64,000 nt of DNA from the NCBI RefSeq assembly GCF_000763885.1, contig NZ_JRKO01000002.1:62001-126000 (forward strand), written 5' to 3'. A model generated the notes under the pieces. It did not search any database. It was not told the origin of the DNA and worked only from the letters and a program-made list of their open reading frames with translations. The DNA comes from Paracoccus versutus (GTDB taxonomy: Bacteria > Pseudomonadota > Alphaproteobacteria > Rhodobacterales > Rhodobacteraceae). Of this stretch, positions 44,696 to 53,655 are shown in pieces; position 1 is the stretch's first letter, and each line of letters begins with the position of its first letter. A program made the translations under genes and the position numbers.

Positions 44696-44961
44696 GAGGG
44701 GAAGGCGGCGAAAGCATCAGGCTCGACCGCTGGCTGCATCACGCGCGGCTGTTCAAGACCCGCACCCTGGCCGCCGATGCGATCGGCGCCGGGGGCATCA
44801 GGCTGAACGGCCAGCCCTGCAGCAAGCCGGCGCAGGCGGTGCGGGGCGGCGATACCGTCACCGTTTCGGCCCATGGCCGGGTCAGGGTGCTGCGGATCGT
44901 GCTTCTGGGCGAACGCCGCGGCCCGGCCACCGAGGCGGCCACGCTTTACGAGGAACTCTAG
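44692..44961 (+). CDS. S4-domain RNA-binding protein (Hsp15/HslR-like)
   Basis: An 89-residue protein with the S4 fold: SIRLDRWLHHARLFKTRTLA, GGIRLNGQPCSKPAQAV, RGGDTVTV. Hsp15-type proteins bind stalled 50S subunits carrying nascent chains. It starts with GTG overlapping the helicase stop (GTGA), so helicase and S4 protein are probably made together and may act on the same RNA or ribosome substrates. Confidence 0.9.
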   Translation: MRGEGGESIRLDRWLHHARLFKTRTLAADAIGAGGIRLNGQPCSKPAQAVRGGDTVTVSAHGRVRVLRIVLLGERRGPATEAATLYEEL

Positions 44962-45141
44962 GCTGGCGAAGGACTCCGGTCAGCCGGACAAGGAACCGGG
45001 TTCCTGCCCGCGCCCCTGCGACAGAACGCCATCCCATCCCGGCCGGGGCTCGGCCCTATCCTCGTCTTTTCGCCGGCGGTGGCCTTGATTGATGGCTGCG
45101 GCGGGCGTAACTAGCCGATCAGGAAACAGGAATATCTCGCC

Positions 45142-45480
45142 ATGACCTATGTCGTCACCGAAAACTGCATCATGTGCAAATACACCGACTGCGTCGAGGT
45201 GTGCCCCGTGGACTGTTTTTATGAAGGCGAGAACACGCTGGTCATCCATCCCGACGAATGCATCGACTGCGGCGTCTGCGAACCGGAATGCCCGGCCGAC
45301 GCGATTCGCCCCGATACCGAGCCCGACATGGAGACATGGGTCGAGTTCAATCGCAAATATGCCGAATCCTGGCCGGTAATCACCCGCAAGAAGGATCCGA
45401 TGCCCGGCTATCAGGAGATGGACGGCATGCCCGGCAAGCTGGAGAAATATTTCTCGGAAGCGCCCGGCGAGGGGGATTGA
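45142..45480 (+). CDS. fdxA: Seven-iron ferredoxin FdxA
   Basis: A 112-residue [3Fe-4S][4Fe-4S] ferredoxin closely resembling Azotobacter ferredoxin [21 protein letters not shown] and [17 protein letters not shown] contain all cluster cysteines in the usual spacing. It is a low-potential electron carrier whose partner is unknown here. Conserved next to carD in alphaproteobacteria, but separated from it by a 450-bp gap with its own promoter. Confidence 0.95.
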   Translation: MTYVVTENCIMCKYTDCVEVCPVDCFYEGENTLVIHPDECIDCGVCEPECPADAIRPDTEPDMETWVEFNRKYAESWPVITRKKDPMPGYQEMDGMPGKLEKYFSEAPGEGD

Positions 45481-45932
45481 GACCTCCGGTCCCGTTCGCG
45501 GGGCCGATTTCGTTTGAAATGCTAACGACTGTGCCGATCCTGCATCATATGTCGGATTTGACTGTCGCATCGCTTGGCGGGACGGGGCCACAACCGCTAG
45601 ATCGCATCCGTGGCGAGGGCGTCGATTCGCCCTGGCCATGCATCGGCTCTGTTCGGTGAAGCGTTTCCTGGTGTTGAGTCTGAACGATTTTCTCTCGTCA
45701 AACGGGGCCGGTGCCGCTTTTCAGGGAACCTTTGAACCGGCGCGATTTTTGTGCTATGGTGCAGCCATCTCGCGCCGGTCGGGCTGCTTTTGTGGCCTGG
45801 CCGGCGCTGCTGCCTGTCCTGATCGACTGCCCGGTCAGAAGTGCAAGAACAACAATGTTGGCCCGTAAGGGGGGATTGTCCCGCCTTGGGGGTTTTTGTG
45901 CCGCGTGGCGGTGCAACTGCGAAGGATGCCCA
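45481..45932 (+). other. 452-bp interval between fdxA and carD
   Basis: Just after fdxA, CGGTCCC and GGGGCCG flank GTTCGC and are followed by ATTTCGTTT, a weak terminator candidate (45490-45520). A sigma-70 promoter for carD lies at 45732-45760. The 170-nt leader that follows is open in the carD frame from 45711. Otherwise I see nothing. Confidence 0.55.
45732..45760 (+). promoter_or_regulatory. Predicted sigma-70 promoter of carD
   Basis: TTGAAC (45732-45737) and TATGGT (45755-45760) with a 17-bp spacer. It is among the best -35/-10 pairs in the window; the predicted mRNA leader is about 165 nt. Confidence 0.6.
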
Positions 45933-46442
45933 ATGTCGAAAGCCAAGAAGACCGAATTCCGCCCCGATGACTTTGTCGTCTATCCCACCCATGGCGTGGG
46001 CCGCATCGTTTCGATCGAAGAGCAGGAGGTGGCGGGACTGCGCCTCGAAATGTTCGTGATCTCGTTCGAAAAGGACAAGATGACCCTGCGCGTCCCGACC
46101 GCCCGCGCGACCGAGATCGGCATGCGCGGCCTCTCGACCCCGGACCTGGTCGAGCGGGCGCTGGACACGCTGAAGGGCAAGGCCCGCGTCAAGCGCGCGA
46201 TGTGGTCGCGCCGCGCCCAGGAATATGAGCAAAAGATCAACTCGGGCGACCTGATGTCGATCGCCGAGGTGGTGCGCGACCTGCATCGCAACGACGACCA
46301 GCGCGAGCAGTCCTATTCCGAGCGCCAGCTCTACGAGGCCGCGCTCGACCGCCTGACCCGCGAGGTCGCCGCCGTGTCCGGCATGGACGAGGCCGGCGCG
46401 CAGAAGAAGGTCGAAACCGTGCTGACCGCCCGCGCCGCCTGA
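45933..46442 (+). CDS. carD: CarD-family transcriptional regulator
   Basis: A 169-residue protein that binds RNA polymerase beta and stabilises open complexes at promoters. N-terminal Tudor-like RNAP-interacting domain (DFVVYPTHGVGRIVSIEEQE), then a helical DNA-binding C-terminus with AMWSRRAQEYEQKINSG and the YSERQLYEAALDRL segment. I chose the ATG at 45933 with AAGGA upstream. The same frame is open for 222 bases further 5', but that stretch lacks family similarity. A strong terminator follows. Confidence 0.95.
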   Translation: MSKAKKTEFRPDDFVVYPTHGVGRIVSIEEQEVAGLRLEMFVISFEKDKMTLRVPTARATEIGMRGLSTPDLVERALDTLKGKARVKRAMWSRRAQEYEQKINSGDLMSIAEVVRDLHRNDDQREQSYSERQLYEAALDRLTREVAAVSGMDEAGAQKKVETVLTARAA

Positions 46443-46463
46443 GGGCAGGCCGTCGGGATGATC

Positions 46464-46490
46464 GGGGCGCCCGCAGGGGCGCCCTTTTTC
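46464..46490 (+). terminator. Rho-independent terminator of carD
   Basis: GGGCGCCC, loop GCAG, GGGCGCCC, then TTTTTC: a perfect 8-bp stem with a U-tract, 22 bp after the carD stop. Confidence 0.93.
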
Positions 46491-46541
46491 ATGCCGAGAG
46501 GCGGGAAGGCTGCACCCGAGCGGGGCAAAACCCCCGTCGGA

Positions 46542-46612
46542 AAAGTTGCCCGCGTCGAGCGCGCATCAGGCCGGTGGGGTAAAGTTGCGGGCGTCAGGCG
46601 CGCATCAGGCCG
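46542..46612 (-). repeat. Imperfect tandem duplication of the lysE 3' end
   Basis: Two 32-bp copies (46542-46573 and 46581-46612), both starting AAAGTTGC and ending GCGCGCATCAGGCCG, are offset by 39 bp. The second includes the lysE stop codon and its last codons (LMRA); the first is a diverged copy just downstream. Confidence 0.75.
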
Positions 46613-47169
46613 AAGACCAGCGAGATCGAAACCAGTGCCAGCCAGACCGAGGCGAGCCGCTGGACGCCTTGCAGCCGCTTTCCGCCGCCGTTTCCCGCCT
46701 GCGTCAAGGCCCCGGCGCAGCCCCAGGCCAGGGCCGCGCCCATCACCATCAGGCAGAACATCCCCAGCCGTGTCGCGAAGGCCGGATCCTGCGGCGCGGG
46801 AAGCAGGACCAGGCCGAAGATCAGCGCCTTGGGGTTCAGGACGGTGGTCACGTAGATCCGCCGCGCGCCGACCCCGCGGCTTTCGCCCTCATCGCCGGGC
46901 GCACGCCACAGCGCCGTCGCCAGGACCATGATCCAGACGGCCGCCGCCAGTTTCAGCCCGACGGCCAGGGCCGGCACCTGTTCCAGCAGCCCCGCGCCCA
47001 GGAAGGCCAGCGGCAGGACGGTCGTCAGATAGCCCGCCAGTTCCGCGGGCAGCAGGCGCGCGACGCTGGCCAGCCCGCGCCGCGCCCCGGCGATCCCCAT
47101 CAGCGTATTCGTCGGCCCCGGCGCCAGCAGCAGCGCCAGAACCGCCGAAACGAATGCCGTCATGGTCAT
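46594..47169 (-). CDS. LysE-family amino-acid exporter
   Basis: A 191-residue membrane protein with six hydrophobic segments. The LysE/RhtB hallmarks are LLAPGPTNTLMGIAGARRGL at the N-terminus and TTVLNPKALIFGLVLLP in the middle. Substrate is unknown; such proteins export lysine, homoserine/threonine, cysteine-pathway metabolites or others. The spacing between helices 3 and 4 is short. It sits alone between carD and an M20 peptidase gene. Confidence 0.88.
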   Translation of the reverse strand: MTMTAFVSAVLALLLAPGPTNTLMGIAGARRGLASVARLLPAELAGYLTTVLPLAFLGAGLLEQVPALAVGLKLAAAVWIMVLATALWRAPGDEGESRGVGARRIYVTTVLNPKALIFGLVLLPAPQDPAFATRLGMFCLMVMGAALAWGCAGALTQAGNGGGKRLQGVQRLASVWLALVSISLVFGLMRA

Positions 47170-47332
47170 CGGTCGCGTCCCTTCTCAATCCTGCCTGCGC
47201 GCTATCATGGGCTTCCCCTGGATGAATTGATCTGGGTCAGGGGCGCAAGGCAAGGGCCCGGTCACGGCCGCTTTTCGCCGCTGCCGCTACGTGCGAAAGG
47301 GGGCGATCCGGCCGGGCCGCCCCTCGCGGCTT

Positions 47333-48718
47333 TCAGCCCAGGGCGGCCAGGATGCGCGCCCAGCTGCGCGCGCCCCTGGCAAAGCTGTCGAGATCGTATT
47401 TCTCGTTCGGGGAATGGATGCGGTCGTCGTCGCGGGCAAAGCCGATCAGCATGGAATCCATGCCCAGGATCTCCTTGAAATCCCCGGCGATGGGGATCGA
47501 GCCGCCGGCGCCGATATAGGCCGCCTCGCGCCCCCATTCCTGCGTCAGCGCCGCCTTGGCCGCGGCAAAGGCCGGGTCCGAGATGTCCATGCGGCTGGCC
47601 GGGCTGGCGCCATGGCCGTGGAACTCGACCGTGCAATCCTCGGGGACATGGGCGCGGACATGGGCGCGGAAGGTCTCGCGGATGCGGTCGGGATCCTGGG
47701 TGCCGGTCAGGCGGAAGCTGACCTTGGCGCGGGCCTCGGCTGGCAACACGGTCTTGAAGCCCTCGCCGGTATAGCCGCCGGTGATGCCGTTGATCTCGAA
47801 GGTGGGGCGGTTCCAGACCATCTCCAGCCCGGTGCGGCCCGTCTCGCCCACCGGATGCTTCAGCCCGACGCGCCCCAGGAACTCGGCCGGGTCGAAGCCG
47901 AGCGCGGCCCAGTCGGCGCGCAGTTCCGGGGACAACTCCTCGACGCCGTCGTAGAAGCCGGGCAGGGCGACGCGGCCGCCGGCGTCCTTGACCGTCGCAA
48001 GCGCGTTGACGAGGATCTGGACCGGGTTCGCCGCCAGCCCGCCGAAGCTGCCCGAATGCAGGTCGCGGTCGGCGGCGCGGATCACGATCTCCTCGCCGCA
48101 AAGCCCGCGCAGCTGGGTGGTGATGGCCGGGCGGCCGTCGGCATAAAGCCCGGTGTCGCAGATCATGGCGATGCCGGCGCGCAATTCCTCGGCATTCTCG
48201 CGCAGGAAGGGGCGCAGGCTGGGCGAGCCGGATTCCTCCTCGCCCTCGAACAGCAGCGCCAGGTCCGAGGGCAGGCTGCCATGCACCGCCTTCCAGGCGC
48301 GGAACGCCTCGACGAAGGTCATCAGCTGGCCCTTGTCGTCCGAGGCGCCGCGGCCGCGGATCACCTTGCCCTGCGGCGTGTCCTCGATATGCGGCTCGAA
48401 GGGCGGGCGTTCCCACAGCTCGAGCGGATCGACGGGCTGCACGTCGTAATGGCCATAGAACAGCAGCGGCCGCCGCGTCCCCTTCGGCGAATGCGCGACC
48501 ACCATCGGATGGCCGGGCGTGTCGCGCAGCTCGGCCCGGAAGCCCAGCGAGACCAGTTCGGCGCAAAGCCATTCCGCGGCACGCCGCACCTCGGCCGCAT
48601 AGGCCGGGTCGGTCGAGACCGAGGGAATGCGAAGAAATTCCATCAGCCGGTCGAGCGCCTGGGGCAGCCCCGCGTCCAGCGTTGAAAGTACTTCGCCGAT
48701 TCTGGAATTGTCCGTCAT
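47333..48718 (-). CDS. M20-family dipeptidase
   Basis: A 461-residue cytoplasmic di-zinc peptidase. Metal ligands are visible in LLFYGHYDVQPVDPLELW, IRGRGASDDKGQLMTF, LLFEGEEESGSPSL, and ICDTGLYADGRPAITTQLRG, and the last His in DRIHSPNEKYDLDSF. The dimerisation lid domain is about 215-330. It resembles CNDP-like dipeptidases. ATG at 48718 (MTDNSRIG) with AAGG close upstream; an open frame extends 5' without similarity. Divergent from hemA across an FNR box. Confidence 0.92.
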   Translation of the reverse strand: MTDNSRIGEVLSTLDAGLPQALDRLMEFLRIPSVSTDPAYAAEVRRAAEWLCAELVSLGFRAELRDTPGHPMVVAHSPKGTRRPLLFYGHYDVQPVDPLELWERPPFEPHIEDTPQGKVIRGRGASDDKGQLMTFVEAFRAWKAVHGSLPSDLALLFEGEEESGSPSLRPFLRENAEELRAGIAMICDTGLYADGRPAITTQLRGLCGEEIVIRAADRDLHSGSFGGLAANPVQILVNALATVKDAGGRVALPGFYDGVEELSPELRADWAALGFDPAEFLGRVGLKHPVGETGRTGLEMVWNRPTFEINGITGGYTGEGFKTVLPAEARAKVSFRLTGTQDPDRIRETFRAHVRAHVPEDCTVEFHGHGASPASRMDISDPAFAAAKAALTQEWGREAAYIGAGGSIPIAGDFKEILGMDSMLIGFARDDDRIHSPNEKYDLDSFARGARSWARILAALG

Positions 48719-48805
48719 CCTTCGCCTTTCCTGATTGATTTTATCAGAGAAAATGCCTGTCCCCTTGGTATGGGTGCGACATTTTAACGCTGTATTTCCT
48801 CTGGC

Positions 48806-48819
48806 TTGATGCGTATCAA
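48806..48819 (+). promoter_or_regulatory. Perfect FNR box upstream of hemA
   Basis: TTGATGCGTATCAA matches the consensus TTGAT-N4-ATCAA exactly. A -10-like CATGAT (48842-48847, 4 of 6) starts 29.5 bp from the centre, so hemA is predicted to be activated by FnrP with a start near 48854. Towards the M20 gene a TAAAAT lies too near the box for good class II geometry. Confidence 0.85.
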
Positions 48820-48887
48820 GGTATGACCCGCGGGATCGCAGCATGATCCCCCAAGCAAGCAAGTTCAAGCAAGGCAAGGGATCCGTG

Positions 48888-50117
48888 ATGGACTATTCAG
48901 CCGCCCTCGATCAGGCCATCGGCAAGCTGCACGAAGAGGGTCGTTACCGCACCTTCATCGACATCGAGCGTCGCAAGGGGGCCTATCCGCAGGCGGTCTG
49001 GACCCGTCCCGACGGGACCGAGACCGAGATCACCGTATGGTGCGGCAACGACTACCTGGGCATGGGCCAGCACCCGGTGGTGCTGGCGGCGATGCACGAG
49101 GCGCTGGATGCCACCGGGGCGGGCTCCGGCGGCACGCGCAACATCTCGGGCACCACGGTCTATCACAAGCGGCTCGAGGCGGAACTGGCCGACCTGCACG
49201 GGAAAGAGGCCGCACTGGTCTTTTCCAGCGCCTACACCGCCAATGACGCCACGCTCTCAACCCTGCGCAAGCTGTTTCCCGGCCTCATCATCTATTCCGA
49301 CGAGCTGAACCACGCCTCGATGATCGAGGGGATCAAGCGGTTCGACGGCGCCAAGCGCATCTTCCGCCACAACGACGTCGCGCATCTGCGCGAGTTGCTG
49401 GAGGCCGACGATCCCGAGGCGCCCAAGCTGATCGCCTTCGAATCGATCTATTCCATGGATGGCGATTTCGGCCCCCTCGCGGCGCTCTGCGACCTGGCCG
49501 AGGAATTCAACGCCCTGACCTATCTGGACGAGGTCCATGCCGTCGGCATGTATGGCCCCCGCGGCGGCGGCGTGGCCGAGCGCGACGGGCTGAGCCACCG
49601 CATCGACATCTTCAACGGCACGCTGGGCAAGGCGTTCGGCGTCTTCGGCGGCTATATCGCCGCCTCGGCCAAGATGGTGGACGCGATCCGCTCCTATGCG
49701 CCGGGCTTCATCTTCACCACCTCGCTGCCGCCGGCGGTGGCGGCCGGGGCCGCGGCCTCGATCGCCTTCCTCAAGACGGCCGAGGGGCAGCTGCTGCGCG
49801 ACCAGCAACAACTGAACGCCCGCATCCTGAAGATGCGGCTGCGCGGGCTCGGCATGCCGATCATGGACCATGGCAGCCATATCGTGCCGGTGCATGTCGG
49901 CAACCCGGTGCATTGCAAGGCGCTGTCGGACATGCTGCTGGCCGATTTCGGCATCTATGTGCAGCCGATCAACTTCCCGACCGTGCCGCGCGGCACCGAA
50001 CGGCTGCGCTTCACGCCGTCGCCGGTGCATGATCCCAAGCAGATCGACCAGCTGGTGAAGGCCATGGACAACCTCTGGTCGCAGTGCAAACTGAACCGTT
50101 CAACTTCAGCTGCCTGA
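48888..50117 (+). CDS. hemA: 5-aminolevulinate synthase
   Basis: A 409-residue PLP enzyme condensing glycine and succinyl-CoA, the first step of haem synthesis in alphaproteobacteria. [49 protein letters not shown] (cofactor Asp) and the Schiff-base lysine in [16 protein letters not shown] are all present. I chose the ATG at 48888 (MDYSAAL) with AAGGGA upstream; an in-frame ATG at 48843 lies upstream of the predicted transcript start. Controlled by the FNR box at 48806. Confidence 0.97.
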   Translation: MDYSAALDQAIGKLHEEGRYRTFIDIERRKGAYPQAVWTRPDGTETEITVWCGNDYLGMGQHPVVLAAMHEALDATGAGSGGTRNISGTTVYHKRLEAELADLHGKEAALVFSSAYTANDATLSTLRKLFPGLIIYSDELNHASMIEGIKRFDGAKRIFRHNDVAHLRELLEADDPEAPKLIAFESIYSMDGDFGPLAALCDLAEEFNALTYLDEVHAVGMYGPRGGGVAERDGLSHRIDIFNGTLGKAFGVFGGYIAASAKMVDAIRSYAPGFIFTTSLPPAVAAGAAASIAFLKTAEGQLLRDQQQLNARILKMRLRGLGMPIMDHGSHIVPVHVGNPVHCKALSDMLLADFGIYVQPINFPTVPRGTERLRFTPSPVHDPKQIDQLVKAMDNLWSQCKLNRSTSAA

Positions 50118-50225
50118 GACGGTTTCGGGGTGAAGACCTCTCGCGCCCGTGATAACCTTGCTTTAATCAAGTTGTGAGAGTCTTCCGATTCGCGGGGACG
50201 AGCAGCAAAGAATGGGGCAGGCGCA

Positions 50226-51446
50226 ATGATCGGGCTAAGGGGTAATCCCCCGTCCAATGGCCATGAGGAGCCGGCGGCCTTGCCGCCCGGTTTCGACGAT
50301 CCTGACATTCGTCTCGGTGATCTGATGCGGGGCGAACGGGCCACGCTGGGCAAGTCGCTGCTGGATGTCCAGCGCGAATTGCGCATTCGCGCCTCCTATG
50401 TCGCCGCCATCGAGAATTGCGACATTTCCGCCTTCGACACGCCCAGCTTCATCGCGGGCTATGTCCGCTCCTATGCCCGCTATCTCGGCATGGACGCCGA
50501 CTGGACCTTCCGCCGCTTCTGCCAGGAATCGGGCTTCCAGCCGACGCATGGCATGGCCCCTGCCGCCGCCGGGCCAAAGCCGCAGCGCCGGCCCTCGGAC
50601 CCGGCCGAGGCGCTGGCCAATCCGCATCCGATCTTCCTGCCCCGGCAGGAAAGCATCTGGAGCTCGATCGAGCCGCGGGCCATCGGCTCGCTGCTGGTCA
50701 TGGTCGTGCTGGCCTGCGGGCTGGGCTATGGCGGCTGGGCCGTGCTGCAAGAGGTGCAGAAGGTCAACCTGACCCCCGGCGAGCAGGCCCCCGGCGTCAT
50801 CGCCGCGCTGGACCCGGTGCAGGAGGCGGCCGAGCCCGAGACCGTGGAATCGGCCCAGGTCAATTTGCCGCGCCCCGAGGGGTTGGACCGCACCTATCGC
50901 CCGCAGGCGCTGGAGCTGCCGGTGCTGGTCGCCCGCGACGGGCCCATCGCCGCCATCGACCCGCGGCTGGACGTGCCGGCGGCCAAGCCGGAAGGCGCCG
51001 CGCCCGCAACCCGCACCGCCGCGGTCCAGGACCGGGTCTATGGCCCGCAGATGCCGCCCGAACAGGCGGCGGTGCGCACCGTCGCCCCCGATGCGCCCGA
51101 GATCGAGATCCTGACCGCCCGTCCCGCCTGGGTGCGCGTCACCTCGGCCGACGGCACGGTGCTGCTGGAAAAGACCATGGACGCGGGCGAACGTTTCGCC
51201 CTGCCCAAGCTGGAAGCGCCGCCGGTGCTGCGCGCGGGCAATTCCGGCGCGGTCTATTTCGCGGTCAACGGCCGCACCTATGGCCCGGCGGCGCCCGGCG
51301 CCAGGGTGGTCAAGAATGTCGAGCTGTCGCCCACGGCGCTGACGGCGCAATATGCCTTTGCCGATCTCAGCAAGGATCCGCAGCTGGCCGAGATGGTCGC
51401 GCTGGCATCGGCCGAGCAGCCGGACCAGGCCCCCGCGCAGGATTGA
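50226..51446 (+). CDS. RodZ-like helix-turn-helix membrane protein
   Basis: A 406-residue protein. Cytoplasmic HTH (GDLMRGERATLGKSLLDVQR, then IRASYVAAIENCD; about 30-100), one membrane helix (SLLVMVVLACGLGYGGWAVL; about 157-177), a Pro/Ala-rich periplasmic linker, and a C-terminal DUF4115-type domain (IEILTARPAWVRVTSADGTV). RodZ links MreB to the elongasome; the order rodZ-ispG is widely conserved. RBS is weak (GGGGCAGGCGCA). Confidence 0.88.
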   Translation: MIGLRGNPPSNGHEEPAALPPGFDDPDIRLGDLMRGERATLGKSLLDVQRELRIRASYVAAIENCDISAFDTPSFIAGYVRSYARYLGMDADWTFRRFCQESGFQPTHGMAPAAAGPKPQRRPSDPAEALANPHPIFLPRQESIWSSIEPRAIGSLLVMVVLACGLGYGGWAVLQEVQKVNLTPGEQAPGVIAALDPVQEAAEPETVESAQVNLPRPEGLDRTYRPQALELPVLVARDGPIAAIDPRLDVPAAKPEGAAPATRTAAVQDRVYGPQMPPEQAAVRTVAPDAPEIEILTARPAWVRVTSADGTVLLEKTMDAGERFALPKLEAPPVLRAGNSGAVYFAVNGRTYGPAAPGARVVKNVELSPTALTAQYAFADLSKDPQLAEMVALASAEQPDQAPAQD

Positions 51447-51570
51447 CCGGCCGCGGGGTCACGGATGCGGCATCGCGCGCCCGACCGGGGTCGGATGGCT
51501 TGCCCGTCCGGCCGCATCGGCCTATTTCTGACGGGTGAATCCGCCTCTGGCGCAGGAAAAGGCCCCAGCC

Positions 51571-52695
51571 ATGTCGCATAATCCGATCCGCCCCTGGCGC
51601 AATATCGACCGGCGCAAGTCGCGCCGGATCATGGTCGGCAACGTGCCGGTCGGGGGCGACGCGCCGATCAGCGTGCAGACCATGACCAATACCGACACCT
51701 CGGACGTGCGCGCGACGCTGGACCAGATCATCCGCGCCGCCGACGTCGGCGCCGACATCGTCCGCGTCTCGACCCCCGACGAGGCCTCGACCCGCGCCCT
51801 GCGCGAGATCTGCCGCGAAAGCCCGGTGCCGATCGTGGCCGACATCCATTTCCACTACCGCCGCGCCATCGAGGCCGCCGAGGCCGGCGCCGCCTGCCTG
51901 CGTATCAACCCCGGCAATATCGGCGACGCCGCCCGCGTGCGCGAGGTGATCAAGGCCGCCCGCGACCACGGCTGCTCGATCCGAATCGGCGTGAATGCCG
52001 GCAGCCTGGAAAAGCACCTGCTGGAGAAATACGGCGAGCCATGCCCGGATGCGATGGTGGAATCCGGCCTCGACCATATCCGCATCCTGCAGGACAATGA
52101 TTTCCACGAATTCAAGATCAGCGTGAAGGCATCGGACGTCTTCCTTGCCGCTGCCGCCTATCAGCAGCTGGCCGAGGCGACGGATGCGCCGATCCACCTG
52201 GGCATCACCGAGGCCGGCGGGCTGGTCTCCGGCACGGTGAAATCCGCCATCGGCCTGGGCAACCTGTTGTGGATGGGCATCGGCGACACGATCCGGGTCA
52301 GCCTGTCCGCCGATCCGGTCGAGGAGGTCAAGGTCGGCTTCGAGGTCCTGAAATCGCTGGGCCTGCGCACCCGCGGCGTGCAGATCATCTCCTGCCCCAG
52401 CTGCGCGCGCCAGGGCTTCGACGTCATCAAGACGGTCGAGACCCTGGAAAAGCGCCTCGAACACATCAAGACCCCGATGAGCCTGTCGATCATCGGCTGC
52501 GTGGTGAACGGGCCGGGCGAGGCGCTGATGACCGACATCGGCTTCACCGGTGGCGGTGCCGGCTCGGGCATGGTCTATCTGGCGGGCAAGCAGAACCACA
52601 AGATGACCAACGCCCAGATGGTCGACCATATCGTCGAGCTGGTCGAGAAACGCGCCGCCGAGATCGAGGCCGCGCAATCCGCCGCCGCCGAATAG
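51571..52695 (+). CDS. ispG: 4-hydroxy-3-methylbut-2-enyl diphosphate synthase IspG
   Basis: A 374-residue [4Fe-4S] enzyme of the MEP isoprenoid pathway. TIM-barrel N-terminal domain ([19 protein letters not shown]), cluster cysteines in [13 protein letters not shown] and [13 protein letters not shown]. Usual bacterial length without the plant-type insertion. I chose the ATG at 51571 (MSHNPIRP), with AGGAAAAGG a few bases upstream. Follows rodZ by 124 bp. Confidence 0.96.
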   Translation: MSHNPIRPWRNIDRRKSRRIMVGNVPVGGDAPISVQTMTNTDTSDVRATLDQIIRAADVGADIVRVSTPDEASTRALREICRESPVPIVADIHFHYRRAIEAAEAGAACLRINPGNIGDAARVREVIKAARDHGCSIRIGVNAGSLEKHLLEKYGEPCPDAMVESGLDHIRILQDNDFHEFKISVKASDVFLAAAAYQQLAEATDAPIHLGITEAGGLVSGTVKSAIGLGNLLWMGIGDTIRVSLSADPVEEVKVGFEVLKSLGLRTRGVQIISCPSCARQGFDVIKTVETLEKRLEHIKTPMSLSIIGCVVNGPGEALMTDIGFTGGGAGSGMVYLAGKQNHKMTNAQMVDHIVELVEKRAAEIEAAQSAAAE

Positions 52696-52711
52696 CCAAA
52701 GGGCGGCCCCA

Positions 52712-52770
52712 TGCGCCGCCCCATGCTTCTTCGTTCCAGAAATACCCATGCCGCCCGCGCAACTCGCCCA
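52712..52770 (-). repeat. Dispersed intergenic repeat, copy 7
   Basis: Read on the minus strand: GGGCGGCATGGGTATTTCTG, then GAACGAAGAAGCATGGGG. It lies between the convergent ispG and DsbA-like genes. Confidence 0.7.
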
Positions 52771-52782
52771 GGCGGCGCAGCC

Positions 52783-53535
52783 TCAGCCCTCGGCCTTGGC
52801 CTCGCGCGCACGGGCAATCGCGCCCTCCAGCCCTTCGGTGGGCATGCCGCGCAGCATCTCGCCGCCGATGATGAAGGTGGGGGTGCCCATGATCCGCATC
52901 TGCTCGGCCAGCTGGTGGTTCTTGCGCAGCACGGCCGAGACCTCCTCGGTGTTCATCCGGTTCAGCACCGCCTGGCTGTCCAGCTCCAGGTCTCCGGCCA
53001 GCTTGGCCAGGCTTTCCAGGTTTACCGACCCGCGCGATTCCATCAGCGCGTCATGCGCCTTCTTGTAGGCGTCGGGCCCGGCTTCCTGCTGCACCGCGAC
53101 GGCAAAGCGCGCGGCCATGTCGCTTTCCTGGGTCAGGATCGGGAATTCCTTGACGATCCAGCGGATATTGCCATCGGCCGAGATCAGCTTCTCAACGTCC
53201 GGGCTGACCCGCTTGCAGACGCCGCAGCGGTAGTCGACGAACTCGACCAGGGTCACGTCGCCCTCGGGATTGCCGCCGACCCAGCTGTGGCCGTCCTGGA
53301 AGATCGCCTCGCGGTTGTTCTCGACCAGCAGCTCGTCGTTGCGGGCCTCGTCGGCAAGCCGGCGTTCCTCCAGCACGTTGATCGATTCGATCAGCACGTC
53401 GGGATTGGCCATCAGGTAGTCGCGCACCGCCTCGCCGAAGGCGGCCTTCTCGGCCTCGGTCATGTTCGCGGGGTCGAAGGCCGCGGCGGGCAGGGCGGTG
53501 GCAGCCAGCAGCGCTGCGGTCACAAGGGCTTTCAT
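52783..53535 (-). CDS. Periplasmic DsbA-family thiol-disulfide oxidoreductase
   Basis: A 250-residue exported protein. Signal peptide MKALVTAALLAATALPAAA; an N-terminal helical region (about 25-85); then a thioredoxin fold with active site DYRCGVCKRVSP (CGVC) and the cis-Pro loop MGTPTFIIGG. The arrangement resembles Com1/ScsC-like proteins, which are oxidases or isomerases. ATG 53535 is unambiguous from the signal peptide. Confidence 0.92.
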   Translation of the reverse strand: MKALVTAALLAATALPAAAFDPANMTEAEKAAFGEAVRDYLMANPDVLIESINVLEERRLADEARNDELLVENNREAIFQDGHSWVGGNPEGDVTLVEFVDYRCGVCKRVSPDVEKLISADGNIRWIVKEFPILTQESDMAARFAVAVQQEAGPDAYKKAHDALMESRGSVNLESLAKLAGDLELDSQAVLNRMNTEEVSAVLRKNHQLAEQMRIMGTPTFIIGGEMLRGMPTEGLEGAIARAREAKAEG

Positions 53536-53655
53536 CGGGCAATCCTCTCCAGTTCCCGGCAACTTGACCGCTTGCGCGGGGCGTTGCAAGCGCCCGGCCG
53601 GGGCATCACGCGGGCTTGACCGGGCCGGCCGCAGGGCGGATACCCGGCCAAAACC

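Noticed and set aside
47227..47240. TTGATCTGGGTCAG as a sixth FNR box near lysE
   Set aside because: The second half-site GTCAG has two mismatches to ATCAA, and no -10 lies at the right distance.
48735..48757. CTGATTGATTTTATCAG near the M20 gene start as an operator
   Set aside because: Short imperfect symmetry in an AT-rich patch with no matching regulator known to me; could be chance.
50155..50170. CTTGCTTTAATCAAG upstream of the RodZ-like gene as a regulatory palindrome
   Set aside because: The first half does not match TTGAT/TTGAC, and no other copy was noticed in the window.
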